The position numbers and the translations under genes were made by a program. Below are positions 1 to 7,730 of a DNA stretch of 13,613 nt, in pieces (position 1 is the stretch's first letter; every line of letters starts with the position of its first letter). Origin of the DNA: Muribaculaceae bacterium. Lineage in GTDB: Bacteria > Bacteroidota > Bacteroidia > Bacteroidales > Muribaculaceae. The notes below the pieces were generated by a model, which was not told the origin of the DNA, made no database searches, and worked only from the letters and a program-made list of their open reading frames with translations. The DNA lies in contig JAEDNZ010000035.1 in assembly GCA_016302215.1 (NCBI GenBank), positions 1 to 13,613 on the forward strand, in the 5' to 3' direction.

Positions 1-82
1 TCAGCCTTGCATTTCGGACATAACATAGCAGTAGGGAAAATTTAGAGTGACAAAAAATAGTATGGATAGGATTGGCTAATAA

Positions 83-133
83 AGCGAAGCGCAACGCTCC
101 TCAAAAAAGACAGAGGACACGCCGCGCTTTGCT
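83..133 (-). terminator. Candidate stem-loop downstream of the OmpA-like gene
   Basis: Bases 83-92 (AGCGAAGCGC) pair with 124-133 (GCGCTTTGCT) over ten positions, one of them a G-T wobble. Inside the loop, TCCTC at 98-102 can pair with GAGGA at 113-117. The structure starts about 24 bases past the stop codon of the minus-strand OmpA-like gene, where a 3' end would be expected. It is not a textbook intrinsic terminator, because only a weak, interrupted T-rich stretch follows the stem on the minus strand (TTATTAG). It could instead be a 3'-stabilising hairpin. The remaining bases 1-82 show no gene that I can support. Confidence 0.35.
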
Positions 134-156
134 ATGATTTATTTATCAGATGATAA

Positions 157-1368
157 TCAGTCTTCCTCGATGGTAACGGCACGGTCGAGAGCTACATACT
201 TCTCACCGAGGTCGCAGAGGTTGCCATTGTTGATGGTGGCTGTGATTTGCGATTCGGGCACGCCGCACTTCACGAGTTTCTTCTGCACGCCGTTGACACG
301 GTTGTTGCGCAGACGGATGTTGATAGCATCGTTGCCGGTATAGTTATCGGCCCAACCGGTGAGGGTGTAGTGGTTGTTGGGGTTAGACTTCATGACCTCA
401 GCCACAGCCTCGAGCACGTTGTTGTCATCGCGGGTTAGGCGATATACGTTGATGGGATAGTAGATAGTAGCGAGGGGAGCCTTCTTGGCCTCGACTTTCT
501 CAACGGGGCGGTTGAGGCAGTCGCGGAGCTGAGCCTCGAGGTCGGCGATGCGAGCATCAGCGGCAGCGAGACGAGCGCGGAGGGCGTCGCAGTTTTCAGC
601 CGGCGGGCATACGGGCACCACGGGAGCATGCCACTCACGCTCTTTGAAGAGGTAAGTAACGCCGAGGTAAGCCTGCACGGCGAGGTAAGTGCGGTTTTCC
701 CACATCTCGCGGGTATCCTTGATGCCGTCCATAGCGGTGGCGCGCAGGTCCAGAGAGAGCTGCACTTGCTTGCTTACGTTGAACGAGTTGATGATACCTG
801 CGCGGAAAGCGAGAATTCTATCGTGGGTGTTGTGCCAGCCTTGACCTTCGCCATCGGGGCCATACTGCTTGGTGAGAGTCCAGTAGCCACCACCACCGGC
901 ATATACGGTAGCATTGTAGATGCGGCCGGGCTTGTAGCCACACCACCAGTTGGTGAGGTTAATCATCAAGTCGAGAGCCGGACCTACGGCGTTTTGGTAG
1001 GTCTTGTAATAACCATCGACCATAGGCTCGTTGGGGTTGATGCCGGGGTTGCCTGCTTCAGCGAGACCCTTGAGGCCAATGAAGTCAGCACCGATACGAC
1101 CACCGAAAACGGGAGAGAACCATTTGCCTACATACAGACCGGCAGCGGGAGTGAAGCGGTCAGACAAATTGCGGTGTACATCGTGGTGAGAGAAATAAGT
1201 AGCCACACCACCTTGAGCGGTAATGAACCAATTGTCTTTAAAGCGATTCAGCAGCAACCCTTGTGAAGGATCCTCTACATAGGTTATCTCCTGAGTAGCT
1301 TCCTGTGCAAAGGCCGACTGACATGCAGCAATGGCGCATGCACACGCTAAAAGAGTAATCTTTTTCAT
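157..1368 (-). CDS. OmpA family outer-membrane protein with beta-barrel and peptidoglycan-binding domain
   Basis: A 403-residue envelope protein that probably ties the outer membrane to the peptidoglycan. Residues 1-21 look like a signal peptide (MKK, then a hydrophobic core, then AFA before Q22). Residues about 45-243 alternate in the manner of a transmembrane beta-barrel, with many aromatic and glycine residues. Residues about 261-284 form a short heptad-like, Ala/Arg/Glu-rich linker. Residues about 300-403 match the OmpA C-terminal domain: D341 in GWAD and R357 in the NNR-VNGV segment correspond by position to the Asp and Arg that bind diaminopimelate in E. coli OmpA. The order barrel, coiled coil, OmpA domain is common in Bacteroidota major porin-like proteins. 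The signal also contains IAAC at 13-16, which resembles a lipobox, so a lipidated form cannot be excluded. The gene appears to be a single transcription unit with its own promoter. Confidence 0.9.
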   Translation of the reverse strand: MKKITLLACACAIAACQSAFAQEATQEITYVEDPSQGLLLNRFKDNWFITAQGGVATYFSHHDVHRNLSDRFTPAAGLYVGKWFSPVFGGRIGADFIGLKGLAEAGNPGINPNEPMVDGYYKTYQNAVGPALDLMINLTNWWCGYKPGRIYNATVYAGGGGYWTLTKQYGPDGEGQGWHNTHDRILAFRAGIINSFNVSKQVQLSLDLRATAMDGIKDTREMWENRTYLAVQAYLGVTYLFKEREWHAPVVPVCPPAENCDALRARLAAADARIADLEAQLRDCLNRPVEKVEAKKAPLATIYYPINVYRLTRDDNNVLEAVAEVMKSNPNNHYTLTGWADNYTGNDAINIRLRNNRVNGVQKKLVKCGVPESQITATINNGNLCDLGEKYVALDRAVTIEED

Positions 1369-1420
1369 AGAAATTACTATTAATATTGTTGTGTTAAGTT
1401 ATTATCCAGCAATTTGGGCG

Positions 1421-1449
1421 TAAAATTACAACTATTTTTTTAATTACAA
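1421..1449 (-). promoter_or_regulatory. Probable promoter of the OmpA-like gene
   Basis: On the minus strand TTG (1449-1447) is followed by 18 bases and then TAATTTTA (1428-1421). This fits the Bacteroidota -33/-7 pattern (TTG and TAnnTTTG) except that the last base of the -7 box is A instead of G. It would give a leader of roughly 45 bases before the start codon at 1368. The surrounding DNA is very A/T-rich. Confidence 0.5.
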
Positions 1450-1482
1450 CTACGTTAGGTGAAAAAACGTTGCTCATTTTTG

Positions 1483-1519
1483 AAAAAAACGGCCAAAAAT
1501 TAAGATTATTTAACCTTAA
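1483..1519 (-). terminator. Likely intrinsic terminator of upp
   Basis: Read on the minus strand, UUAAGGUU (1519-1512), loop AAAU (1511-1508) and AAUCUUAA (1507-1500) form an 8-pair stem with one G-U wobble. The same inverted repeat has an A-C mismatch on the plus strand, so it suits minus-strand transcription better. It is followed at once by a run of T, then GGCCG and a second run of T. It lies 21 bases past the upp stop codon. The stem is A/U-rich and so not very stable, but position and T-tracts fit. Confidence 0.55.
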
Positions 1520-1540
1520 ACACTCACAATAGGCCTGAAA

Positions 1541-2194
1541 TCAGCTATCCTTAGCTCCGTAAGCGAGGTCGCCGGCATCGCCGAGCCCCGGCACTATGTA
1601 GCTGTGTGCGTTAATCTCGTCATCGATAGCTCCGACCCATAGCGTGGCATCGGCGGGCATCACCTGATTGAGGTAATCGACAGCCTTGCGCGATGCAATC
1701 ACTGAGGCGATGTGGATTTTAGCCGGCACGCCCTTGGTCAGGAGAGCACGATAGCTTAGCTCCATAGAGGCGCCGGTGGCGAGCATCGGGTCGCATAGTA
1801 TGAGTGTCTTGCCATCGAGACGAGGCGAAGCGAGGTACTCGATGAGCACATCAAAGCTCTCCTTCTCCTTGTATTTACGGTAGGCGGAGACAAAAGCATT
1901 CTCGGCGCGGTCAAAATATTGCAAGAAGCCTTGATGGAAAGGCACACCGGCGCGGAATATCGTGGCGAGGACCACTTGCTCATCGATGACCGGGCACTGG
2001 GCTGTGGCCAGCGGCGTAGTGACGCTGACAGTGGTGTATTTGAGAGTCTTGCTGATTTCGTAGGCCATTATCTCGCCCAAACGCTCGAGGTTGCGGCGAA
2101 AGCGCAGGGGGTCAGATTGAATGTCGCACGAGCGCATTTCCATCAGATATTGGCTCACGAGCGAGGGCTGGAGGCCGAAGTCTATGGTATTCAT
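1541..2194 (-). CDS. upp: Uracil phosphoribosyltransferase
   Basis: A cytoplasmic enzyme of pyrimidine salvage that makes UMP from uracil and PRPP. The 217-residue protein has the type I phosphoribosyltransferase PRPP loop CDPMLATGAS at 134-143 and the uracil-binding C-terminal segment YIVPGLGDAGDLAYG at 199-213. FRAGVPFHQG at 80-89 corresponds to the usual FRAG segment of the family. Length is close to the usual 208-220 residues. The N-terminal extension and sequence style resemble Bacteroidota homologues rather than E. coli Upp. The ATG at 2194 is the only good start after a near-perfect promoter box. The gene stands alone and is divergent from the DUF2723 gene. Confidence 0.95.
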   Translation of the reverse strand: MNTIDFGLQPSLVSQYLMEMRSCDIQSDPLRFRRNLERLGEIMAYEISKTLKYTTVSVTTPLATAQCPVIDEQVVLATIFRAGVPFHQGFLQYFDRAENAFVSAYRKYKEKESFDVLIEYLASPRLDGKTLILCDPMLATGASMELSYRALLTKGVPAKIHIASVIASRKAVDYLNQVMPADATLWVGAIDDEINAHSYIVPGLGDAGDLAYGAKDS

Positions 2195-2232
2195 ATAATA
2201 TTGTTTAACTAATTATAAGTGTATTACGAGCG

Positions 2233-2240
2233 CAAAATTA
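2233..2240 (-). promoter_or_regulatory. -7 promoter box of upp
   Basis: The minus strand reads TAATTTTG, an exact match to the Bacteroidota -7 consensus TAnnTTTG. Transcription would begin about 30 bases before the upp start codon. No clear -33 TTG is visible at the usual distance. The region where it would lie is next to the -7 box of the divergent gene. Confidence 0.6.
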
Positions 2241-2263
2241 CGGATAAATATTGAAAATTGTTG

Positions 2264-2271
2264 TACCTTTG
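2264..2271 (+). promoter_or_regulatory. -7 promoter box of the DUF2723-deacetylase-queG unit
   Basis: TACCTTTG matches the Bacteroidota consensus TAnnTTTG exactly and lies 32 bases before the ATG at 2304, giving a leader of roughly 25 bases. A -33 TTG is not clear. The expected position, around 2241-2245, directly adjoins the -7 box of the upp promoter on the other strand. Confidence 0.6.
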
Positions 2272-2303
2272 CGACAAATTTATAAAAAACTAACGACGCA
2301 AGA

Positions 2304-5300
2304 ATGAAAAGATACAATATCATCAACAACACCATGGGCTGGCTATGCTTTGTGATAGCCGCTGTCACGTATCTGCTGACGATAGAACCCACGGCCAGTT
2401 TTTGGGATTGCCCGGAGTTTATCTCTCAGGGCGCTAAGCTCGAAGTGGGTCACCCGCCGGGCAACCCTATCTTTATGCTTGCGGCACGCTTTTTTGTGAC
2501 CATCACGGGCGCGGGAATCGAGAATGCCGCCGTTGCCGTCAATGCTATGTCGGCATTGCTGAGCGCCGCCACGATATTGCTGCTGTTCTGGACCATCACC
2601 CACCTTATCAAGAAGCTGATAGTCAAGGACGATGCCTCTGAGGTGTCGCTGCGCAAGCTGCTGCTGATTATGGGCGGCGGCGTGTGTGGCGCGCTGGCCT
2701 ACACCTGGAGCGATACGTTCTGGTTCTCGGCCGTCGAGGGCGAGGTATATGCCTTCTCATCGTTTTGCACCGCGCTGGTGTTTTGGCTGATACTGAAGTG
2801 GGAAAACCGCGCCGACCGGCCGCATAGCGACCGCTATCTGGTGCTCATAGCATATATAATAGGTGTGTCAATCGCCGTGCACCTGCTCAACTTGCTGTGT
2901 ATCCCGGCCATAGGCCTTGTGATATATTACCGCAAGTTTAAGGACATCAACACCAAGGGGTCGCTGATAGCGCTGGGTGTGTCGTGCATAGTGGTCGGCG
3001 CCATCCTCTATGGCTTGGTGCCCGGCTTTATCGAAGTGGCACAGGGCTTTGAGCTATTCTTTGTCAACACGGTAGGCCTCAGCTATAATATGGGCGTGCT
3101 CATCTACGCCATCATCTTGGTCACGGCTTTTGTGTGGGCCATCTACGAGTTACAGACACAGCGCAGCTCGGCGGCCATCAAGCTGAGTTTCTTTGTGGCT
3201 ATGATACTGTCGGGTATCCTGTTTATCGGCTCATCGTGGCTATTGGCATTGCTGCTGTGTGGCGGACTGGCAGTGTATCTGTGGCTGTTCTGCCCTACGG
3301 TACCGGTGCGCATCTTCAATGTGATAGCGCTGAGCGTCTTCGTGATATTCGTGGGCTATTCATCGTATGCGCTGCTTCTGATACGCGCCGGCGCCAACAC
3401 GCCGATGAATCAGAATGCGCCTGACAATGTCTTCGCCCTGTCGTCATACCTCAACCGCGAGCAGTATGGCGAGCGCCCGCTCTTCTATGGTGTGACCTTT
3501 GCCGAGGCATTACAGACCCAAGAATACCCGGAAGGCTCAGGCAACTATTATGTGGCCGTTGACGACTACGGACGTCCGCAGACGCGGGTGCTCGACGGCT
3601 ATCTCCGCTATGACGATGGCAACGCCATCAGCACCATCACCAAAAATTACACCAAGGTGGTGAAGCGCACTCCCGATGAGCCCGACCGCTATGTGGAGAG
3701 CGTAGAGAAGCCCGAATACACCGAGTGTCCCGACATGAAATCACTGTTTCCGCGCATCTACAGCTCGGCGCATACCGACGGCTACAAAGGGTGGGCTGAA
3801 TACGCCACTCCCGATATTGACGAGATACCCCAAGAGGTGAGAGCACGCTGGGCCGAGCAGGGCTTTGCGCCGATGTATGAGGTAGCGCCCTATATGCACC
3901 ACCAGACTGAGATAGTGACATCAATCGACGCCGACGGCAACCCCGTGGATAAGGTGGCTGCTTGGAAGCCAGGCTTCGGTGTGAATCTGCGCTACTTCCT
4001 CAACTATCAGCTCAATCACATGTATTGGCGCTATTTTATGTGGAATTTTGCCGGCCGCCAAAACGACCTTCAAGGCAACGGCGAGCCTCATCTGGGCAAC
4101 TGGATTTCGGGCATTCCGGTGATTGACAATATGCGCCTGGGCGACCAGACCTACTTGCCTGACGAATATGGCAAGGGCAACAAAGGCCACAATGTATATT
4201 ACATGCTGCCGCTGCTGTTAGGCCTTATAGGCTTGCTGTGGCAGGCGCTATACACCAAAGGCGCTGATGCCAAGCGCGGCATAGAGCAATTCTGGGTGGT
4301 GTTCTTCCTCTTCTTTATGACGGGCATCGCGATAGTGCTCTACCTCAACCAGACCCCCGGGCAGCCGCGCGAGCGCGACTACGCTTTTGCCGGCTCATTC
4401 TATGCCTTTGCCATCTGGATAGGCATAGGCGTGCCTGCTATCGGCTATCTGCTGCGCGACCTGCTGCAGCGCTTCGTCAATCCGCGCGACGGCAAAGGCG
4501 AGGGCGTGCTGCCACAAGGCGCCAAGTGGGCCACGGTGGCTGTGGCATGCGCCATAGGCATAGCAGTGCCCCTGCAGATGGTATCGCAGACATGGGATGA
4601 CCACGACCGCTCAGGCCGATACACCACTCGCGACTTCGGTATGAACTACCTGTCGTCAGTGGGCAAAGACGGCGTGATATTCTGCAACGGCGACAACGAC
4701 ACGTTCCCGCTGTGGTATGCTCAGGAGGTGGAAGGCTATCGCACCGATGTGCGTGTGGTCAATCTGTCATATCTCACCACCGACTGGTATGCCAACCAGC
4801 TCAAGCACCCCACCTACGAGGCTAAGGCTGTGGATATGTATGCCACACCCGCCGATTATCGATATGAGCGCCTCGCATATAGCTTTGTGATACCATCAGA
4901 CACCGTGGTTGACGCCGAGACAGCCTTGCGCGACCTTTATAAGTCAGACGAGCGGCTCTATGGCGCGCCCTTTATGCTCTACCCCAATGTGGTGATGCCC
5001 GTCAATCGCCACGCCGCCGCCGCTCACTATGGCTTGAACCCCAACAGCACCGACAGCATCGGCCTATATCCATATCTTGACGATATACGCACCGATTTGT
5101 CGCGCTTAGGGTCAGGAGCAAGCCTCGGCAGAGTGCTGTCGCTCGACATCGTGGCCAATACGGTAAAGAACGATTTCAGCCGCCCGGTATATTTCGCCAC
5201 CACGGTGCCATCGTCATACTACCTGGGCCTCACCCCCTATCTCAATGCCACGGGTATGACCCTGGAGGTGACACCATTTGCTTCATCGCCGGCATCGCCG

Positions 5301-6146
5301 GTAGCCGAGACGGCATATAAGAACATTATGGGCTCGTTCCGCTGGGGCGGTCTTGACCAGCCGGGAGCTGAGAAGCTGTATCTCGACGAGACAGTGCGCC
5401 GCATGGTGTCAAGCACGCGTTCAGCCATCTACACCGTAGTGGAGGACCTGATGGCCGATGGCGAGCACCCGGCATCAGAGTGGGCTAAGGAGAATGCACG
5501 TCAGCGTGGCGACAAGTCAGCCATGGCTACCCACAGTGACATGGCACGCACACTGCTCAACACCATGTGCACCAAGCTGCCCGGCACGGTATCGCTGTAT
5601 GACAGCATGATGGGCGTGTATATCGCAGGATTGTACTACGACTTATATGTGGCCACGGGCGAAGCCGCTGATTTGCAGCACGCCGAAGCGCTGTTGCAAG
5701 CCGAGCTGCCGCGTTACAGCCAAATAGTGAAGTATGGTGCGTCACTGACGCCGTCGCAGCTGCTGCGCATGGGTCGCTCCGAGCTTACCACGATGCAGTA
5801 CCTGGGGGCCACGGTGGCTCTGCTCAACCGCGTGAAGATGGCTCAGGCTGTCATCGCCAAAGGCTTGCAACTCGATGAGACCGCGGCGAAGGCGCTGTAT
5901 AGTCGCGCCGGCGTGGAGTATGACCTGCGATGGGCTGCCTTGCTCTACATTGATGGTATGACCACCGATGAGCTGTCAGGATACACTGAAAGCATCAGCA
6001 GCTCTCAGGCAGCTGTGCTGGAGGACGCTATCAATATGAGTCGCCTGCACGACATCACCGGAGTGCCCGCCATGGCCGTCACCGATGAGCTATGCAAGAA
6101 ATATGGCATAGAGAAAGTGCAGTGGCGCGCGCTGCTGGGATATTGA
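2304..6146 (+). CDS. DUF2723 family multi-pass membrane protein, GT-C glycosyltransferase-like
   Basis: A 1280-residue inner-membrane protein. Residues about 12-28 form the first membrane helix. They are followed by an acidic first external loop with E28, D35 and E38 (FWDCPEF) and then GHPPGNP at 49-55. An acidic residue pair in the first loop is typical of GT-C enzymes such as PMT and ArnT, which move sugars from polyprenyl carriers. Further conserved-looking segments are SAVEGEVYA (142-150), NQTPGQPRERDYAF (682-695) and GDNDTFPLW (796-804). Hydrophobic helices fill residues 1-380 and about 630-760. A soluble segment lies between them, and a large soluble C-terminal part runs from about 770 to 1280, helical and TPR-like towards the end. 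The family is widespread in Bacteroidota, but its substrate is not known to me, so a role in glycosylating proteins or envelope glycans is inference. It is the first gene of a unit with a deacetylase and queG. Confidence 0.85.
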   Translation: MKRYNIINNTMGWLCFVIAAVTYLLTIEPTASFWDCPEFISQGAKLEVGHPPGNPIFMLAARFFVTITGAGIENAAVAVNAMSALLSAATILLLFWTITHLIKKLIVKDDASEVSLRKLLLIMGGGVCGALAYTWSDTFWFSAVEGEVYAFSSFCTALVFWLILKWENRADRPHSDRYLVLIAYIIGVSIAVHLLNLLCIPAIGLVIYYRKFKDINTKGSLIALGVSCIVVGAILYGLVPGFIEVAQGFELFFVNTVGLSYNMGVLIYAIILVTAFVWAIYELQTQRSSAAIKLSFFVAMILSGILFIGSSWLLALLLCGGLAVYLWLFCPTVPVRIFNVIALSVFVIFVGYSSYALLLIRAGANTPMNQNAPDNVFALSSYLNREQYGERPLFYGVTFAEALQTQEYPEGSGNYYVAVDDYGRPQTRVLDGYLRYDDGNAISTITKNYTKVVKRTPDEPDRYVESVEKPEYTECPDMKSLFPRIYSSAHTDGYKGWAEYATPDIDEIPQEVRARWAEQGFAPMYEVAPYMHHQTEIVTSIDADGNPVDKVAAWKPGFGVNLRYFLNYQLNHMYWRYFMWNFAGRQNDLQGNGEPHLGNWISGIPVIDNMRLGDQTYLPDEYGKGNKGHNVYYMLPLLLGLIGLLWQALYTKGADAKRGIEQFWVVFFLFFMTGIAIVLYLNQTPGQPRERDYAFAGSFYAFAIWIGIGVPAIGYLLRDLLQRFVNPRDGKGEGVLPQGAKWATVAVACAIGIAVPLQMVSQTWDDHDRSGRYTTRDFGMNYLSSVGKDGVIFCNGDNDTFPLWYAQEVEGYRTDVRVVNLSYLTTDWYANQLKHPTYEAKAVDMYATPADYRYERLAYSFVIPSDTVVDAETALRDLYKSDERLYGAPFMLYPNVVMPVNRHAAAAHYGLNPNSTDSIGLYPYLDDIRTDLSRLGSGASLGRVLSLDIVANTVKNDFSRPVYFATTVPSSYYLGLTPYLNATGMTLEVTPFASSPASPVAETAYKNIMGSFRWGGLDQPGAEKLYLDETVRRMVSSTRSAIYTVVEDLMADGEHPASEWAKENARQRGDKSAMATHSDMARTLLNTMCTKLPGTVSLYDSMMGVYIAGLYYDLYVATGEAADLQHAEALLQAELPRYSQIVKYGASLTPSQLLRMGRSELTTMQYLGATVALLNRVKMAQAVIAKGLQLDETAAKALYSRAGVEYDLRWAALLYIDGMTTDELSGYTESISSSQAAVLEDAINMSRLHDITGVPAMAVTDELCKKYGIEKVQWRALLGY

Positions 6147-6190
6147 CCACAATGACCATGTCATAATACAACGCTAAAGGACAATAGCCC

Positions 6191-6808
6191 GTGCTTATCG
6201 AACGACCGCCACTGCTCTATCGCCTGCTCTTCCCCGAGGCTATATGGCGCATCAAGGAGCGCGGACGCCGCGTGGTGTATCTGACCTTTGACGACGGACC
6301 CGTGGAGCCATGCACGCCGTGGGTGCTCAACACCCTCGACCACTATGGAGTGAAGGCCACCTTTTTCATGGTGGGCGACAATGTGCGCCGCAATCCCGAG
6401 CTGTATAGAGAGGTGCGCCGCCGCGGCCATAGCTACGGCAACCACACCATGCACCACCTGCAGGGCATGCGGTCAATGTCATGGCGATATTGGCGCGACA
6501 TCACCGAGGCCGATGCCCTGATAGGCAGTCCGCTGTTCAGGCCGCCACACGGCTTGCTGCGGTGGAAGCAGGCACGCGCCATCAAGGAGCATTATAACCT
6601 GGTGATGTATGACCTGGTGACGCGCGACTATTCGCGAAAACTGACGGCCGAGCAGGTGCTCGCCAACGTCAAGCGCTATGCTCGCAACGGCTCCATCATC
6701 GTGTTTCATGACTCACTCAAGGCCTGGGAGAATATGCGCCGAGCACTGCCGGCGGCCATAGAGTGGTTGCAGTCACAAGGCTATGAGTTCAGAACACTGC
6801 CTATGTAG
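6191..6808 (+). CDS. Small polysaccharide deacetylase (NodB homology, CE4 family)
   Basis: A 205-residue metal-dependent deacetylase-like protein. The NodB motifs are complete: TFDDGP at 32-37 (D34 probable catalytic base, D35 metal ligand), the zinc-ligand motif H85-TMH-H89, RPPHG at 117-121 and FHD at 172-174 with H173 as probable catalytic acid. There is no signal peptide or clear membrane helix, so it should act in the cytoplasm or at the inner face of the membrane, unlike secreted peptidoglycan deacetylases. The start is GTG. An in-frame stop lies at 6185-6187, the next ATG falls inside the domain, and an AAAGGA sequence (6176-6181) sits 9 bases upstream. It begins 44 bases after the DUF2723 gene and overlaps queG by 26 bases, so the three are probably cotranscribed. 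The natural substrate cannot be read from the sequence. A lipid-linked sugar is one possibility. Confidence 0.9.
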   Translation: MLIERPPLLYRLLFPEAIWRIKERGRRVVYLTFDDGPVEPCTPWVLNTLDHYGVKATFFMVGDNVRRNPELYREVRRRGHSYGNHTMHHLQGMRSMSWRYWRDITEADALIGSPLFRPPHGLLRWKQARAIKEHYNLVMYDLVTRDYSRKLTAEQVLANVKRYARNGSIIVFHDSLKAWENMRRALPAAIEWLQSQGYEFRTLPM

Positions 6809-7727
6809 CGATGCAGCCTTTGCCGAGGCGGTGCGGCAATATGCCTTGTCGGCCGAGGTGGGCGCTATAGCCTGCGGCTTTGCCGCCGTAGCCGAGGTGT
6901 CGGCCGCAGCCGATGAGCATTACCGCAGATGGGTGGAGAGCGGCTGCAACGCCACAATGACCTATCTGGAGAAATATGCCGATGTGCGCCGCAATCCGCA
7001 ATTATTGCTTGACGGCGCGCGCACCATCATATCGTGCGCCTTCAGCTATGCTCGGCGCGAGCATCACCCCCATATTGCCGACTATGCCTTAGGGCGTGAC
7101 TACCACGATGTGGTGCGTCAGCGCCTGGAGCGCCTCGCCTCATACTTGCGCGAGGTAGGCGGCGGCACCACGCGCGTGTGTGTCGATACCGCACCTTTGC
7201 GCGAAAGATACTGGGCCGTGCAGAGCGGTGTGGGATATATAGGGCGCAATAATTATCTGATAGTGCCGGGGAGGGGTGCATCATGCGTGCTGGGCGAAGT
7301 GCTGTGGACCGGCGCGATGCCTGCCGACCGTCCCTGCACCCTGCAATGCTCGGGCTGCGACGCCTGCGTGCGCGCCTGCCCTACCGGCGCCTTGCGCCCT
7401 GACGGCACTGTTGACGCGCGGAGCTGCCTGTCTTATCTCACCATAGAACACCGCGGTGACCTGCCCGATGGCACGCTCCTGGGGACGCATATCTGCGGCT
7501 GCGACGAGTGTAGGCGTGCGTGCAGAGAGTGTGATGATGCCGAGCCTACGGCAATAGCCGAGTTTGAGCCGGAGCCACGCCTAATGGCGCTGGACCGTGA
7601 GGCTCTGGAGCATCTGAGCGAAGAAGACTATCGCGAAATATTCCGTGGTAACTCACTGCGGCGCTGCAAGCTCGATGGCATACATCGCAACGCCCGCCAC
7701 GCCACAGACCACAACGTCAAAGAGTGA
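6783..7727 (+). CDS. queG: Epoxyqueuosine reductase
   Basis: This enzyme catalyses the last step of queuosine synthesis, reducing epoxyqueuosine to queuosine at the wobble base of tRNAs with GUN anticodons. It uses cobalamin and two 4Fe-4S clusters and acts in the cytoplasm. The 314-residue protein has the probable catalytic Asp (D135 in CVDTAPL), the YIGRNNYL segment at 152-159, and the ferredoxin-like motif C189, C192, C195, C199-P. The remaining cluster ligands are probably C215, C240, C243 and C247. After C247 comes Arg, where most QueG proteins have the CP dipeptide. It lacks the C-terminal repeat domain of the longer E. coli type (about 379 residues), as is usual for Bacteroidota. The ATG at 6783 lies inside the deacetylase gene in another frame, and the sequence from residue 11 on aligns in style with QueG N-termini, so the 26-base overlap looks real. 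Confidence 0.93.
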   Translation: MSSEHCLCSDAAFAEAVRQYALSAEVGAIACGFAAVAEVSAAADEHYRRWVESGCNATMTYLEKYADVRRNPQLLLDGARTIISCAFSYARREHHPHIADYALGRDYHDVVRQRLERLASYLREVGGGTTRVCVDTAPLRERYWAVQSGVGYIGRNNYLIVPGRGASCVLGEVLWTGAMPADRPCTLQCSGCDACVRACPTGALRPDGTVDARSCLSYLTIEHRGDLPDGTLLGTHICGCDECRRACRECDDAEPTAIAEFEPEPRLMALDREALEHLSEEDYREIFRGNSLRRCKLDGIHRNARHATDHNVKE

Positions 7728-7730
7728 GCG

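Noticed and set aside
628..1266. A 212-residue open frame on the plus strand opposite the OmpA-like gene
   Set aside because: It lies wholly opposite a well-supported gene, has no recognisable domain, and reflects the codon bias of the real gene.
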